A DNA stretch of 64,000 nt from Quadrisphaera granulorum (GTDB taxonomy: Bacteria > Actinomycetota > Actinomycetes > Actinomycetales > Quadrisphaeraceae), in the NCBI RefSeq assembly GCF_003149145.1, contig NZ_QGDQ01000001.1, positions 248,001 to 312,000 on the forward strand, read 5' to 3'. Positions within the stretch are counted from its first letter, which is position 1. Every line of letters starts with the position of its first letter. Below the pieces are notes generated by a model. That model was not told the DNA's origin and ran no database searches. It saw only the letters and a program-made list of their open reading frames with translations. Both the position numbers and the translations under genes were made by a program. Below, one piece after another: positions 24,208-32,906 of the stretch.

Positions 24208-25160
24208 CGGTCGGCCTCGCTCCGGCGAGCCTGCACCCGCTGCACCAGGCGGCTCACCGCGATGACGACGGCGACGACGACGCCCGCGGTGACCAGCCAC
24301 GGCAGCAGCACACCCGCCACCACGAGCGCCGTTCCCAGCGCCGAGACGAGCGAGCGCCACCCTGAGGCCAGCCCGTCGAGGAAGTCGTTCGGCCCGGCCT
24401 CCGGAGCCGCCGCGCGACCGTTCACCGAGAGCGTCAGGGTGGCCAGCTGCACCTGACCGGCGAGCAGCGCCCGCTGCTGCGTCAGGGAGTCCAGCTCGGC
24501 CTGCCGCTGGGTCAGCGCTCCCTCTGCGGCGACCACCGCCTCCGTGCTGTTGGCCTGCGCGAGCAGCTGGGTCAGCCGGTCGGTGGAGGTGCGCAGCGCG
24601 GCGATGCGCGCGTCGAGGTCGGTGGCCTGCGCGGTGACGTCCGTGGCCGTGACGTTGACGTCGCTGACCGTCCCGAACCGGGACAAGCCGTCGACGGTGG
24701 TGCTGAGCCGCTCCGCGGGGATCCGCAGCACGAGCGTGGCGCTCGCGGGGCCCTCCTCGGGGGTCTGCACGGACCGCTGCTCGACCCGGCCACCGGCACC
24801 TTCGACGAGGACGGCGACCTGGCCGGCCGTGCCGGCGACGTCGGCCACCACGATGCTCGCGGTGGCCGTCGTGATGATCTGGCGCGCCTCGTCGGCGACG
24901 AGTCCGCTCGACCCCGCGGCAGAGCTCTGGAACGACTCCGCCGCGGAGTTCGCCATGCCAGAGGTCGCCGCGTCGGGCGCGGACGCGGGCTCGGCGGCGG
25001 TTCCGCTCAGTGCACTGTTTCCGGCGCGGCCGGAGCCGGCATCCGACGTCGCCGAGCTGCCGCTTTCGCTGGACGTGCAGCCGGAGAGGGCGATGAGCGC
25101 GGCGGCGCCCAGCGCCACGGCACCGGTCAGGGGGGTGCTGCGCTTGCTCAGGCGAGTCAT
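24174..25160 (-). CDS. DUF4349 lipoprotein
   Basis: A 328-residue protein. Signal peptide with lipobox LSGC (Cys near 28), a Ser/Ala/Gly-rich low-complexity stretch (~29-85), then the DUF4349 core: an anti-sigma-like beta domain (TTATASIVVADVAGTAGQVAVLVEGAGGRVEQRSVQ... LVLRIPAERL) and a coiled coil (DLDARIAALRTSTDRLTQLLAQANSTEAVVAAEGALTQRQAEL). A C-terminal TM helix (VVAGVLLPWLVTAGVVVAVVIA) and short basic tail follow, so it is fixed to the membrane at both ends. Function of DUF4349 is not established. Start ATG 25160. Confidence 0.85.
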   Translation of the reverse strand: MTRLSKRSTPLTGAVALGAAALIALSGCTSSESGSSATSDAGSGRAGNSALSGTAAEPASAPDAATSGMANSAAESFQSSAAGSSGLVADEARQIITTATASIVVADVAGTAGQVAVLVEGAGGRVEQRSVQTPEEGPASATLVLRIPAERLSTTVDGLSRFGTVSDVNVTATDVTAQATDLDARIAALRTSTDRLTQLLAQANSTEAVVAAEGALTQRQAELDSLTQQRALLAGQVQLATLTLSVNGRAAAPEAGPNDFLDGLASGWRSLVSALGTALVVAGVLLPWLVTAGVVVAVVIAVSRLVQRVQARRSEADRQEVAGTEEPS

Positions 25161-25260
25161 GTCCCGGAGACGTCACCCGGTGGCGTTCCTGTTGCAGCGG
25201 CCAGCGCGCCGTGACGTGATCGTGATCTTCCGTCCGTGAGTCCCCAACCACCCCTACGCG

Positions 25261-25309
25261 ACGATCAAGGAAGTTGTGCACACGAGGCGTGCAGAACTTC
25301 CTAGATCGT
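25261..25309. repeat. Long hairpin repeat of the GCGACGATCA family, copy 2
   Basis: Arms 25261-25281 and 25289-25309 are inverted copies with two mismatches. The left arm continues a 23-base identity with the hairpin at 3121-3143 (CGACGATCAAGGAAGTTGTG...). It lies between the upstream region of the DUF4349 gene and the end of the nicotinamidase gene (both minus strand), so it may terminate the latter. Confidence 0.75.
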
Positions 25310-25327
25310 GGCCGATGGGGAGGTGGG

Positions 25328-25939
25328 TCAGAGGACGGCGACGCCGGCGGAGCGCATCTCGGCGATGGCGCGCTCGTCGTCGCCGTCGGCGAGCTGCACG
25401 AACCGCGTCAGCTCCAGCGGCACCTGCACCGCCAGCCCGCGCGCGGCGCCGTCGAGGGCCGTGGCCTTGACGCAGTAGTCGCCCGCGAGCCCGACGACGA
25501 CGATCCGCCGCACCCCGTGGGAGTCGAGCAGGTCACCCAGCACCGTGGCTTCGCGTCGTCCGGAGGCGAGGTCCAGCTCGGAGAAGCCGGAGTACCCGTC
25601 CTCCGCGCCGGTCCCCTTGCGCACGCGCGGTGCACCCTCGGGCACCACCAGCGCCGGGTGTAGCTCGGCGCCGGGCGTGCCGGCCACGCAGTGCACGGGC
25701 CAGATGCCGCCGTCGACGGCGAAGTGCGGGGTGTGCTCGGGGTGCCAGTCCTGGGTGAAGACCACCGGAGACCCAGCCGCCGCGGCGGCCTCCACCTCGG
25801 CGTTGACGAGCGGGACGACGTCCTCGCCGCCGGAGACGTATAGGGAGCCGCCCGGGTCGGCGAAGTCGACCTGGACGTCTACCACCACCAGGGCCGTGCC
25901 CGGCCCGTACGCGAAGCGCTCACCATCTGCAGCGGTCAC
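25328..25939 (-). CDS. pncA: Nicotinamidase / isochorismatase-family hydrolase
   Basis: A 203-residue cysteine hydrolase that most likely converts nicotinamide to nicotinate for NAD salvage. Catalytic triad: Asp in LVVVDVQVDF, Lys in RKGTGAEDGYSGF, Cys in GLAGDYCVKAT. The metal-binding set in FTQDWHPEHTPHFAVDGG (Asp-x-His-x2-x-His) is the PncA version rather than isochorismatase proper. Start GTG 25939 (VTAADGERFAYG). It is divergent from the phosphoketolase gene with 102 bases between. Its downstream end meets the hairpin repeat at 25261-25309. Confidence 0.88.
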   Translation of the reverse strand: MTAADGERFAYGPGTALVVVDVQVDFADPGGSLYVSGGEDVVPLVNAEVEAAAAAGSPVVFTQDWHPEHTPHFAVDGGIWPVHCVAGTPGAELHPALVVPEGAPRVRKGTGAEDGYSGFSELDLASGRREATVLGDLLDSHGVRRIVVVGLAGDYCVKATALDGAARGLAVQVPLELTRFVQLADGDDERAIAEMRSAGVAVL

Positions 25940-26041
25940 GGGCCCAGCCTGTCCCACGCCACGGGCGAGTGGTTCGCATGACCTGCCGACGGGGGACCTC
26001 CGACCCGTCTGAGCACCCCGGTGCGCGGGTAGGCAGAAGGG

Positions 26042-28486
26042 GTGACAGACCTCGCGACCCGCCCCGCCGTGCCCGTCGTCCCCGGGGGCGACCTGGTGCC
26101 CGACGTCCTGGACGCGCAGGCCCTCGCCGCCGTCGACCACTGGTGGCGCGCAGCCAACTACCTCTCCGTCGGCCAGATCTACCTCCAGGCCGACCCGCTG
26201 CAGCGCGAGCCGCTGAGCCCCGACCACGTCAAGGCGCGGCTGCTGGGCCACTGGGGCACCACGCCCGGGCTCAACTTCGTGTGGAGCCATGTCAACCGCG
26301 CCATCCGCGAGCGCGACACCCAGGCCCTGTTCGTCGCCGGTCCCGGTCACGGCGGCCCGGCGGTGGTGGCCAACGCCTGGTTGGAGGGTGCGTGGACGGA
26401 GGCCTACCCCGACGTCGACATGACTGAGGAGGGGATGCGTCTGCTGTTCAAGCAGTTCTCCTTCCCGGGCGGCATCCCCAGCCACGCCGCGGCCGACGTA
26501 CCCGGGTCCCTGCACGAGGGCGGTGAACTGGGGTACTCCCTGGTGCACGCGACCGGTGCGGTCTTCGACGATCCCGACCTCGTGGCGGTCTGCGTCATCG
26601 GCGACGGCGAGGCCGAGACCGGTCCGCTGGCGGCCTCCTGGCAGGCGAACAAGTTCCTCGACGCCGCTCGTGACGGCGCGGTGCTGCCCGTGCTGCACCT
26701 CAACGGCTACAAGATCGCCAACCCCACCGTGCTGGCCCGCATGGACGACGACGAGCTCGAGCAGTACCTGCGGGGCACCGGCTGGGACCCGCTGTGGGTC
26801 TCTGGACCCGGCGACGGCGAGGACGCCGCGCCCGTCCACCAGCGGATGGCCTGGGCCCTCGACACCGCTCTGGACCGCATCAGCGAGAACCAGCGCGCCG
26901 CCCGTGAGCACGCCGCCGCCCACGACGGCGACCCGGGCGACCGCCCCCGCTGGCCCGTGCTCGTGCTGCGCACGCCCAAGGGGTGGACCGGACCTCACGA
27001 CGTGGACGGCCAGCCCGTGGCGGGCACTTGGCGCGCCCACCAGGTGCCGCTGAGCGAGGTCCGCTCCGACGAGGGCCACCGCGAGCAGCTGCGCGCCTGG
27101 CTGGAGAGCTACCGCGCCGCCGAGCTCTTCGGCGACGACGGCGCCCCGACCGACGCCGTGCTCGCCAACCGCCCCCGCGACGAGCGCCGCATGAGCGCCA
27201 ACCCCCGCACCAACGGAGGACTGGTCAAGAAGCCGCTGCGCCTGCCCGACTTCCGCGACTACGGCGTCGACGTGCCGCGGCCGGGAGAGCAGCTGCACAG
27301 CCCCACTGCGGTCTTCGGCGACTGGCTGCGCGACGTCATGGCCGCCAACCCCGAGACGTTCCGCCTCTTCGGCCCGGACGAGGTGGCCAGCAACCGGCTC
27401 CAGGCCGTCTTCGACGTGACCGGTCGCCAGCTCGCCGATGGCCCTCAGGACGGCGACAGTCACGTCCGCCGCGACGGCCGCGTCATGGAGGTGCTGTCCG
27501 AGCACCTGTGCCAGGGCTGGCTGGAGGGCTACCTGCTCACCGGGCGCCACGGCCTGTTCACGAGCTACGAGGCGTTCATCCACATCGTCGACTCGATGGT
27601 CAACCAGCACGCCAAGTGGCTCAAGACCACCCGCCAGCTGCCGTGGCGTCGGCCCCTGGCCTCGCTGAACTACCTGCTCAGCAGCCACGTGTGGCGCCAG
27701 GACCACAACGGTTTCTCCCACCAGGACCCGGGCTTCATCGACCACGTGGTCACCAAGAAGGCCGAGGTCACCCGGGTGTACCTGCCGCCGGACGCGAACA
27801 CCCTGCTGTCGACCATGGACCACGTGCTGCGCAGCGAGCACTACGTCAACGTCGTCGTCGCCGGCAAGCAACAGGCCCTCGACTACCTGACGATGGACGA
27901 GGCCATCGCCCACTGCACCCGGGGCCTGGGCCGATGGGCATGGGCCTCGAACGACGACGGCGCCGAGCCCGACGTCGTCATCGCCTGCGCCGGTGACATC
28001 CCCACCCAGGAGGCGCTCGCGGCCACCGCGGTCCTGCGCGAGCGCCTGCCGGAGCTGCGGGTGCGCTTCGTCAACGTCGTCGACCTCATGCGGCTGCAGC
28101 CCACGTCAGAGCACCCGCACGGGATGCCCGACCGGGAGTTCGACGCGCTGTTCACCACCGACAAGCCGGTGCTCTTCGCCTTCCACGGGTACCCGACGCT
28201 CGTGCACCGCCTCACCTACCGGCGCACCGGCCACCACAACCTGCACGTGCGCGGCTTCATCGAGGAGGGAACGACGACGACGCCGTTCGACATGGTGCAC
28301 CGCAATGACCTCGACAGGTTCCGGCTGGTCATGGACGTCATCGACCATGTGCCGGGACTGGGCGTGCGCCACGCGGGGCTGCGCCAGGAGATGGTCGACG
28401 CCCGGTTGGCGGCCCGCGCTCACGCCTACGAGACCGGCGAGGACCCACGAGAGATCAGCGGATTCCGCTGGGATCCGTCTTTCTGA
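26042..28486 (+). CDS. Xylulose-5-phosphate/fructose-6-phosphate phosphoketolase
   Basis: An 814-residue thiamine diphosphate enzyme that splits xylulose 5-P (or fructose 6-P) with phosphate to acetyl-P. Size is standard for the family. Visible: [30 protein letters not shown], the TPP-binding [14 protein letters not shown]... NGYKIANPT, the long family-specific ICL-type segments [11 protein letters not shown] and [19 protein letters not shown], and the C-terminal domain with [14 protein letters not shown]. Start GTG 26042. An acetate kinase or phosphotransacetylase partner is not in the window. It is followed 14 bases later by the GGDEF gene, so the two may share a transcript. Confidence 0.95.
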   Translation: MTDLATRPAVPVVPGGDLVPDVLDAQALAAVDHWWRAANYLSVGQIYLQADPLQREPLSPDHVKARLLGHWGTTPGLNFVWSHVNRAIRERDTQALFVAGPGHGGPAVVANAWLEGAWTEAYPDVDMTEEGMRLLFKQFSFPGGIPSHAAADVPGSLHEGGELGYSLVHATGAVFDDPDLVAVCVIGDGEAETGPLAASWQANKFLDAARDGAVLPVLHLNGYKIANPTVLARMDDDELEQYLRGTGWDPLWVSGPGDGEDAAPVHQRMAWALDTALDRISENQRAAREHAAAHDGDPGDRPRWPVLVLRTPKGWTGPHDVDGQPVAGTWRAHQVPLSEVRSDEGHREQLRAWLESYRAAELFGDDGAPTDAVLANRPRDERRMSANPRTNGGLVKKPLRLPDFRDYGVDVPRPGEQLHSPTAVFGDWLRDVMAANPETFRLFGPDEVASNRLQAVFDVTGRQLADGPQDGDSHVRRDGRVMEVLSEHLCQGWLEGYLLTGRHGLFTSYEAFIHIVDSMVNQHAKWLKTTRQLPWRRPLASLNYLLSSHVWRQDHNGFSHQDPGFIDHVVTKKAEVTRVYLPPDANTLLSTMDHVLRSEHYVNVVVAGKQQALDYLTMDEAIAHCTRGLGRWAWASNDDGAEPDVVIACAGDIPTQEALAATAVLRERLPELRVRFVNVVDLMRLQPTSEHPHGMPDREFDALFTTDKPVLFAFHGYPTLVHRLTYRRTGHHNLHVRGFIEEGTTTTPFDMVHRNDLDRFRLVMDVIDHVPGLGVRHAGLRQEMVDARLAARAHAYETGEDPREISGFRWDPSF

Positions 28487-28500
28487 CCTATGGTGACGGG

Positions 28501-30102
28501 ATGGTGGCTCTGCGTGCACCAGGGGTGTCCGGCGGACGCGAGCTGCCTCCTGCCTGCGACATACTCCCCCACCGGGACGCTGCGGGGAGGCCCGTCGCGG
28601 TCGAGACCGGGCGGGAGGCGGGGGTGCACACGACGGATCCCGCTGATCGCGCTTCAGCGGCTGGTGAGCTCCTGGCGGCGGTCGGCGCCACGGATGCGTT
28701 GCTCCTGCGCGCCGCCCCCACCGGCGGCTGGCGGCACGTCGCCGGGCACGGCGCGGGAGCGCCGTCCGCGGTACAACGCGCCGAGCGCCGCGCCGACAGG
28801 TCCGCTGACCACCTCGCGGACCGTGCCGTGCGCGGGGGCGGAGTGGTCAGGGTGCTCTCGGGGAGCCCTGTCACGGTCGCGGCCGACTACCGGGCCGCCA
28901 CGGCCGCCGTCGTCGCCTGCGAGGACGACGTCGTCGTGGTCATCGGCTCACCCACACGCAGCGAGCGCCTGCTCGCCGCCAGCGACGACGAGCTGCGCGC
29001 CGCCGCTCGGCGCCTCGCGGCGGTGCTGGACGTCCCGGCTTCGGGAGGGCTGACGGGCACCGGCTCCCTGGAAGGGCCGGTGGTCGACGAGCTTCGCGCG
29101 TTGCACGCCGTCCAGGAGCTCACCGGCGCCCTGCGTCGTTCGCCCGCCGAGGCGGTCGAGCGCGTGGCGCGGGTGCTGCAGGAGGCCCTCGGCTGCCAGC
29201 TGGCGGCTGTGTGGCTCGACGGCGGCCCGGCGACCGTGGTGAGGGCTGTCCAGACTGGCCGTACCGGCAAGGGCGGCCCTGGAAGCCTTGACGGGGTCGC
29301 GCTGGACCGGGCCACCGACACCGATGTTCTGGTGGCGGCACGGGCCGCCGCAGCGGCGTCGGCGACGCTCGGGGCACCCCTGCGCCCCGAGGACGGCGCC
29401 GTGGCCGCGCTGGTGCTCCCGCTGGGCGGCGCCGAGGCCGCAGGCGGCCCCACCGGTGGGGTGCTGGCGGTGCGCAGTGGCCCCGAGGCCCAGCCCTTCA
29501 GCCCGCTGCGCCGCCGCATCGCCACCCAGCTTGTGCACACGGCCGGCACGGTGATGGCCGTGGTCCTCGCGCGGCAAAAGGTCGAGCAGCAGCTGAGCGA
29601 CACCCGGCTCCAGCTGGGCCGTGACGCGCTCACCGACGTCGGCAGCCGCCACCGCTGGGACTCCGAGCTGGCCGCGGCTCAGGGTCTGGTCAACGCCGGT
29701 GTGCCCGTTGCCGTGGCACTGCTCGACCTCGACGACCTCAAGCTCGTCAACGACGAGCACGGCCACGCCGCCGGTGACGAACTGCTGCGCACGTGCGGCG
29801 CCGCCCTGCGGGGGTGCCTGCGTGACAGCTCCGACGTCGTCGCCCGCGTGGGCGGTGACGAGTTCGCTGTGCTCGTGCCCCGCGTCGGCGACGTCGACGC
29901 GCTCGTGGCGCGCCTGCGGGCGGGCGTCGAGGCGGCGCGTACCGCCGACGGCCTGCCGCTGCGGGTGTCCGTGGGCGCAGCGCGCGCCGAGCCCGGGCGC
30001 ACGGTGGCGGAGGCCGTCGCGGCGGCGGATGCCGCCATGTACGAGGACAAGCGCCGGCGCCGCGCCGAGCGCGCCCGAACGTCCGGCCGCACTGGCCGGT
30101 GA
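28501..30102 (+). CDS. Diguanylate cyclase with GAF-like sensor region (GGDEF protein)
   Basis: A 533-residue soluble protein. A GAF-like region (~200-350: ELRALHAVQELTGALRRSPAEAVERVARVLQEALGCQLAAVWLDG) is followed by a GGDEF domain (~370-520) with the intact active-site motif GGDEF at 451-455 and substrate Asp in LLDLDDLKLVNDEHGHAAGD. The RxxD inhibitory site is not evident (DSSD at its place), so product inhibition may be lost. It should make cyclic-di-GMP. The first ~45 residues look unlike protein, and an internal GTG near 28624 (VHTTDPADR) is a plausible real start. The next gene overlaps its stop (GTGA). Confidence 0.85.
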   Translation: MVALRAPGVSGGRELPPACDILPHRDAAGRPVAVETGREAGVHTTDPADRASAAGELLAAVGATDALLLRAAPTGGWRHVAGHGAGAPSAVQRAERRADRSADHLADRAVRGGGVVRVLSGSPVTVAADYRAATAAVVACEDDVVVVIGSPTRSERLLAASDDELRAAARRLAAVLDVPASGGLTGTGSLEGPVVDELRALHAVQELTGALRRSPAEAVERVARVLQEALGCQLAAVWLDGGPATVVRAVQTGRTGKGGPGSLDGVALDRATDTDVLVAARAAAAASATLGAPLRPEDGAVAALVLPLGGAEAAGGPTGGVLAVRSGPEAQPFSPLRRRIATQLVHTAGTVMAVVLARQKVEQQLSDTRLQLGRDALTDVGSRHRWDSELAAAQGLVNAGVPVAVALLDLDDLKLVNDEHGHAAGDELLRTCGAALRGCLRDSSDVVARVGGDEFAVLVPRVGDVDALVARLRAGVEAARTADGLPLRVSVGAARAEPGRTVAEAVAAADAAMYEDKRRRRAERARTSGRTGR

Positions 30103-30437
30103 AGCGGCTGGCTTTCGCCGCGGCCGTGCTCGTCCAGCTCGTGGTGCTGTACGCCCCGCGGGCGCCTGCCACCGACGGGATCCCGCTGGTGGGCGGCGTC
30201 GTCGACAAGGCCGTCCACGCGGCAGTGTTCGCCGCTGTCGCCTGGACCGGACGGCGGGCCGGCCTGCCGGCGCTCCCGCTCGCGCTGGTGCTGCTGGCCC
30301 ACGCCGTGGTGTCCGAGCTGCTGCAGCACTGGGTGTTGCCCCACCGCAGCGGTGACCCGTGGGACGCGGTCGCCGACGCGACCGGTGTGCTCGTTGGGCT
30401 GCTCATCGCCCGGCGCAGCGGCAGACTGGTCTCGTGA
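30099..30437 (+). CDS. VanZ-like small membrane protein
   Basis: A 112-residue protein with four short TM segments. FAAAVLVQLVVLYAP, GGVVDKAVHAAVFAAVAWTG and HAVVSELLQHWVLPHRSGDPWDAVADATGVLVG match the VanZ-like family, with the conserved DK.vHa motif and the Asp-x-x-Asp-x-x-G C-terminal motif. VanZ of Enterococcus gives low-level teicoplanin resistance; most members are uncharacterised. GTG start overlaps the GGDEF gene stop, and its own stop overlaps the start of the YqgE gene (GTGA), so three genes are tightly coupled. Confidence 0.83.
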   Translation: MKRLAFAAAVLVQLVVLYAPRAPATDGIPLVGGVVDKAVHAAVFAAVAWTGRRAGLPALPLALVLLAHAVVSELLQHWVLPHRSGDPWDAVADATGVLVGLLIARRSGRLVS

Positions 30438-31036
30438 CGCTCGGTAGGGGCGAGGAACGGGCCGGCGCGGACGTCGACGGGTGGTCGATGACGGGCCGGC
30501 TGCTCGTGGCGACGCCCGCGCTGACGGGGGAGGAGTTCCACCGCAGCGTGGTGCTCCTGCTCGACCACACCGCCGACGGCGGGGCCTTCGGCGTGGTGGT
30601 CAACCGCCCGACGACCACCGCCGTCGACGCCGTCCTGCCCGACTGGCAGCCGTTCGCCACGGCTCCGGGGCGGCTGTTCCGCGGTGGCCCCGTGGGGCTC
30701 GACAGCGCCCTCGGCCTGGTGACGGTTCCGGGCGACGACGCCGAGCCACTCGGCGTGCGCCGCATCATCGGGTCGGTGGGCGTCGTCGACCTCGACGCGC
30801 CGCCCGAGGTGGTGGTTCCCGGCGTCGCCGGGTTGCGGATCTTCGCTGGCTACGCCGGCTGGAGCGCCGGCCAGCTCGAGGACGAGGTCGCCGAGGGCTC
30901 CTGGTACGTCGTCGACGGCGAAGCCGGTGACGCCTTCACGGCGCAGCCGGAGCACCTGTGGGCCTCCGTGCTGCGCCGCCAGGGCGGACGGCTCGCGTGG
31001 GTGGCCACGTACCCGTCCGACCCCTCCCTCAACTGA
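30434..31036 (+). CDS. YqgE/AlgH family protein (DUF179)
   Basis: A 200-residue cytoplasmic protein: MTGRLLVATPALTGEEFHRSVVLLLDHTADGGAFGVVVNRPT is the classic YqgE/AlgH N-terminal half, with the RLFRGGPVGLDSALGLV and GYAGWSAGQLEDEVAEGSWYVVDGE motifs following. Structure is known for the family but the molecular role is not. Start GTG 30434 overlaps vanZ; a second start at the internal Met (MTGRLLVAT, 30488) would trim an atypical N-terminal 18 residues and is a fair alternative. Confidence 0.88.
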   Translation: MTLGRGEERAGADVDGWSMTGRLLVATPALTGEEFHRSVVLLLDHTADGGAFGVVVNRPTTTAVDAVLPDWQPFATAPGRLFRGGPVGLDSALGLVTVPGDDAEPLGVRRIIGSVGVVDLDAPPEVVVPGVAGLRIFAGYAGWSAGQLEDEVAEGSWYVVDGEAGDAFTAQPEHLWASVLRRQGGRLAWVATYPSDPSLN

Positions 31037-31092
31037 CCTGGCGACCCCACGCTGGGCTCCCACCACGGGGTGGCCGTCGTAGGCTGAGCGCC

Positions 31093-31431
31093 ATGAGCGA
31101 GCCGCTGTCGGACCCCAGCGCCAGCCCCGCAACGGCGGACCCGCGGACCTCCTCCTCGGGTACCGCGCTGCTCGACCGTCAGCTGGTCGAGCAGCCCGTC
31201 GAGCCGGGTGACCACGAGCGCTACGCGCACTACGTCCGCAAGGAGAAGGTGCTCGAGTCCGCGCTCACGGGTGAGCCGGTGATCGCTCTGTGCGGCAAGG
31301 TCTGGGTCCCCGGTCGCGACCCGAACAAGTTCCCCGTCTGCCCGATGTGCAAGGAGGTCATCGAGGGCATGCGCGCTCGCGAGGGCGGCTCCGGCAAGGG
31401 TTCGGGCAAGGGCTCCGGCGCGGGGGAGTGA
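31093..31431 (+). CDS. DUF3039 protein (actinobacterial zinc-ribbon-like)
   Basis: A 112-residue protein. After a Ser/Ala-rich start, the DUF3039 core LLDRQLVEQPVEPGDHERYAHYVRKEKVLESALTGEPVIALCGKVWVPGRDPNKFPVCPMCKEVIEGM is clear. It has a Cys and a CxxC that could bind metal (LCGKVW; CPMC). The C-terminus is Gly/Ser/Lys repeats (GSGKGSGKGSGAGE). The family is widely conserved in actinobacteria with no known role. Start ATG 31093. The next gene (MFS) overlaps its stop (GTGA), and the helicase overlaps that, giving a coupled trio. Confidence 0.88.
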   Translation: MSEPLSDPSASPATADPRTSSSGTALLDRQLVEQPVEPGDHERYAHYVRKEKVLESALTGEPVIALCGKVWVPGRDPNKFPVCPMCKEVIEGMRAREGGSGKGSGKGSGAGE

Positions 31432-32906
31432 TCCGCGGCGAGCTGCGGGTCGCGCTCGCCGGCATCGTCTCCCTCGTCACGCTCGTCGCCTTCGAGGCGA
31501 TGGCGGTCAGCACCGCCATGCCCGTCGTCGCCGACGAGCTGGGCGGTCTACGGCGCTACGGCCTGGCCTTCTCCCTCTTCCTCACCGCCAGCCTGCTCGG
31601 CACCGTGCTGGCCGGCGGCTGGGCCGACGCCCGCGGCCCGCGCGCCCCGGTGGTCGCCGGGCTGGTCGCCTTCGCCGGGGGGCTGGTGCTCTGCGGCACC
31701 GCGCCCACCTTCACGGCGCTCCTCGCGGGGCGGGCCGTGTCAGGCCTGGGCGGTGGGTTGCTGGTCGTCTCGCTGTACGCCGTGGTGGGGGCGGTCTTCG
31801 ACGAGGCCGTGCGCCCGCGCGTGTTCGCGTGGATCAGCTCGGCGTGGGTGCTGCCCGCCGTCGTCGGGCCCCTGGTCGCCGGGTGGCTGGCTACGGCGTG
31901 GAGCTGGCGGGCGGTGTTCCTCCTCGTCGCTCCGTTGGCGTTGGTGGTGGGCGCGGTGCTGCTGCCTCGGCTGTGGCACCTCGGAGCACCGGCGCCCGAG
32001 GCGGGCGCCCCGCAGCGCACCGGCCTGCTGAGCCAGCGCAACCGGGCGCTGCGCGGCTTCGGCGTGGCCGCGGGCGCGGGGGTGGCGCAGGCCGGTGCCG
32101 CCGCGCTCGTGCCGTTGCGGGCGCTGCCGGTGGTATCGGTGCTCGTGGGGGTCGCCGTCGTCGTCGTCGCCCTCCCGGCCCTGCTGCCGGCCGGCACCCT
32201 GCGAGCCGATCGAGGGCTGCCCAGCGTCGTGGCGGTGCGGGGCCTCATGACGGCGGGCTTCATGGGGGCCGAGGCGTACGTGCCGCTGATGCTCGTCCTC
32301 GAGCGGGGGATGCCGGTGACCCTCGCCGGGCTGGCGCTCACCGGAGCCGCGATGGGCTGGACCCTCGGTTCGGCGCTGCAGGGTCGGCAGGGGCTGCGGA
32401 TCGATAGGTCGCGCCTCATGGCGCTCGGCGGGCTGCTCGTGGCCACCTCGGTGGGGTTGCTCGTGCTGCCGTCGCTGCACCTGCTGCCGGGCCTGGCGGT
32501 GCTCGGTGTCTGGGCCGTCGGCGGGCTGGGGATGGGGCTGACGCTGTCCAGCACCAGCGTGCTCACGCTGTCGATGAGCCCTCCTGACCTGCGCGGACGC
32601 CACAGCGCCGCGCTGCAGCTCTCCGACGCGCTGGGTGCGGTGATCGGCATCGGGGTGGCGGGGGCGGTCTTCGCGGCGCGCCTCGGGGCTGCGCCGGACC
32701 TTCACGGAGGCCTGTCCGGCCTGGGTTCCGGAGTGCCCGGCGCTGGCGTCAGCTCCGACGGCGGCGTGACGTTTGCGCTGGTCTTCGGCGGGCTGTCGCT
32801 CGTGGGGCTGCTGGCGGCGGTCGTGGCGCTGCGCGTGCGCCCCGCGGGAGGCTGGCCGGACCCGCCCGCGGTGGGCTCCGGAGCGGCTAGCGTGGCGGGA
32901 TCGTGA
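31428..32906 (+). CDS. MFS transporter (14-TM, DHA2-like)
   Basis: A 492-residue membrane protein with about 14 hydrophobic helices. VAFEAMAVSTAMPVVADELGG, GGWADARGPRAPVVAG (loop 2-3 motif) and LAGRAVSGLGGGLLVVSLYAVVGAVF (motif C-like) fit drug-efflux MFS of the DHA2 type. Substrate unknown. GTG start overlaps the DUF3039 stop, and its stop overlaps the helicase start (GTGA), so it is in the middle of a coupled trio, an odd mix of a transporter with a helicase. Confidence 0.85.
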   Translation: MIRGELRVALAGIVSLVTLVAFEAMAVSTAMPVVADELGGLRRYGLAFSLFLTASLLGTVLAGGWADARGPRAPVVAGLVAFAGGLVLCGTAPTFTALLAGRAVSGLGGGLLVVSLYAVVGAVFDEAVRPRVFAWISSAWVLPAVVGPLVAGWLATAWSWRAVFLLVAPLALVVGAVLLPRLWHLGAPAPEAGAPQRTGLLSQRNRALRGFGVAAGAGVAQAGAAALVPLRALPVVSVLVGVAVVVVALPALLPAGTLRADRGLPSVVAVRGLMTAGFMGAEAYVPLMLVLERGMPVTLAGLALTGAAMGWTLGSALQGRQGLRIDRSRLMALGGLLVATSVGLLVLPSLHLLPGLAVLGVWAVGGLGMGLTLSSTSVLTLSMSPPDLRGRHSAALQLSDALGAVIGIGVAGAVFAARLGAAPDLHGGLSGLGSGVPGAGVSSDGGVTFALVFGGLSLVGLLAAVVALRVRPAGGWPDPPAVGSGAASVAGS

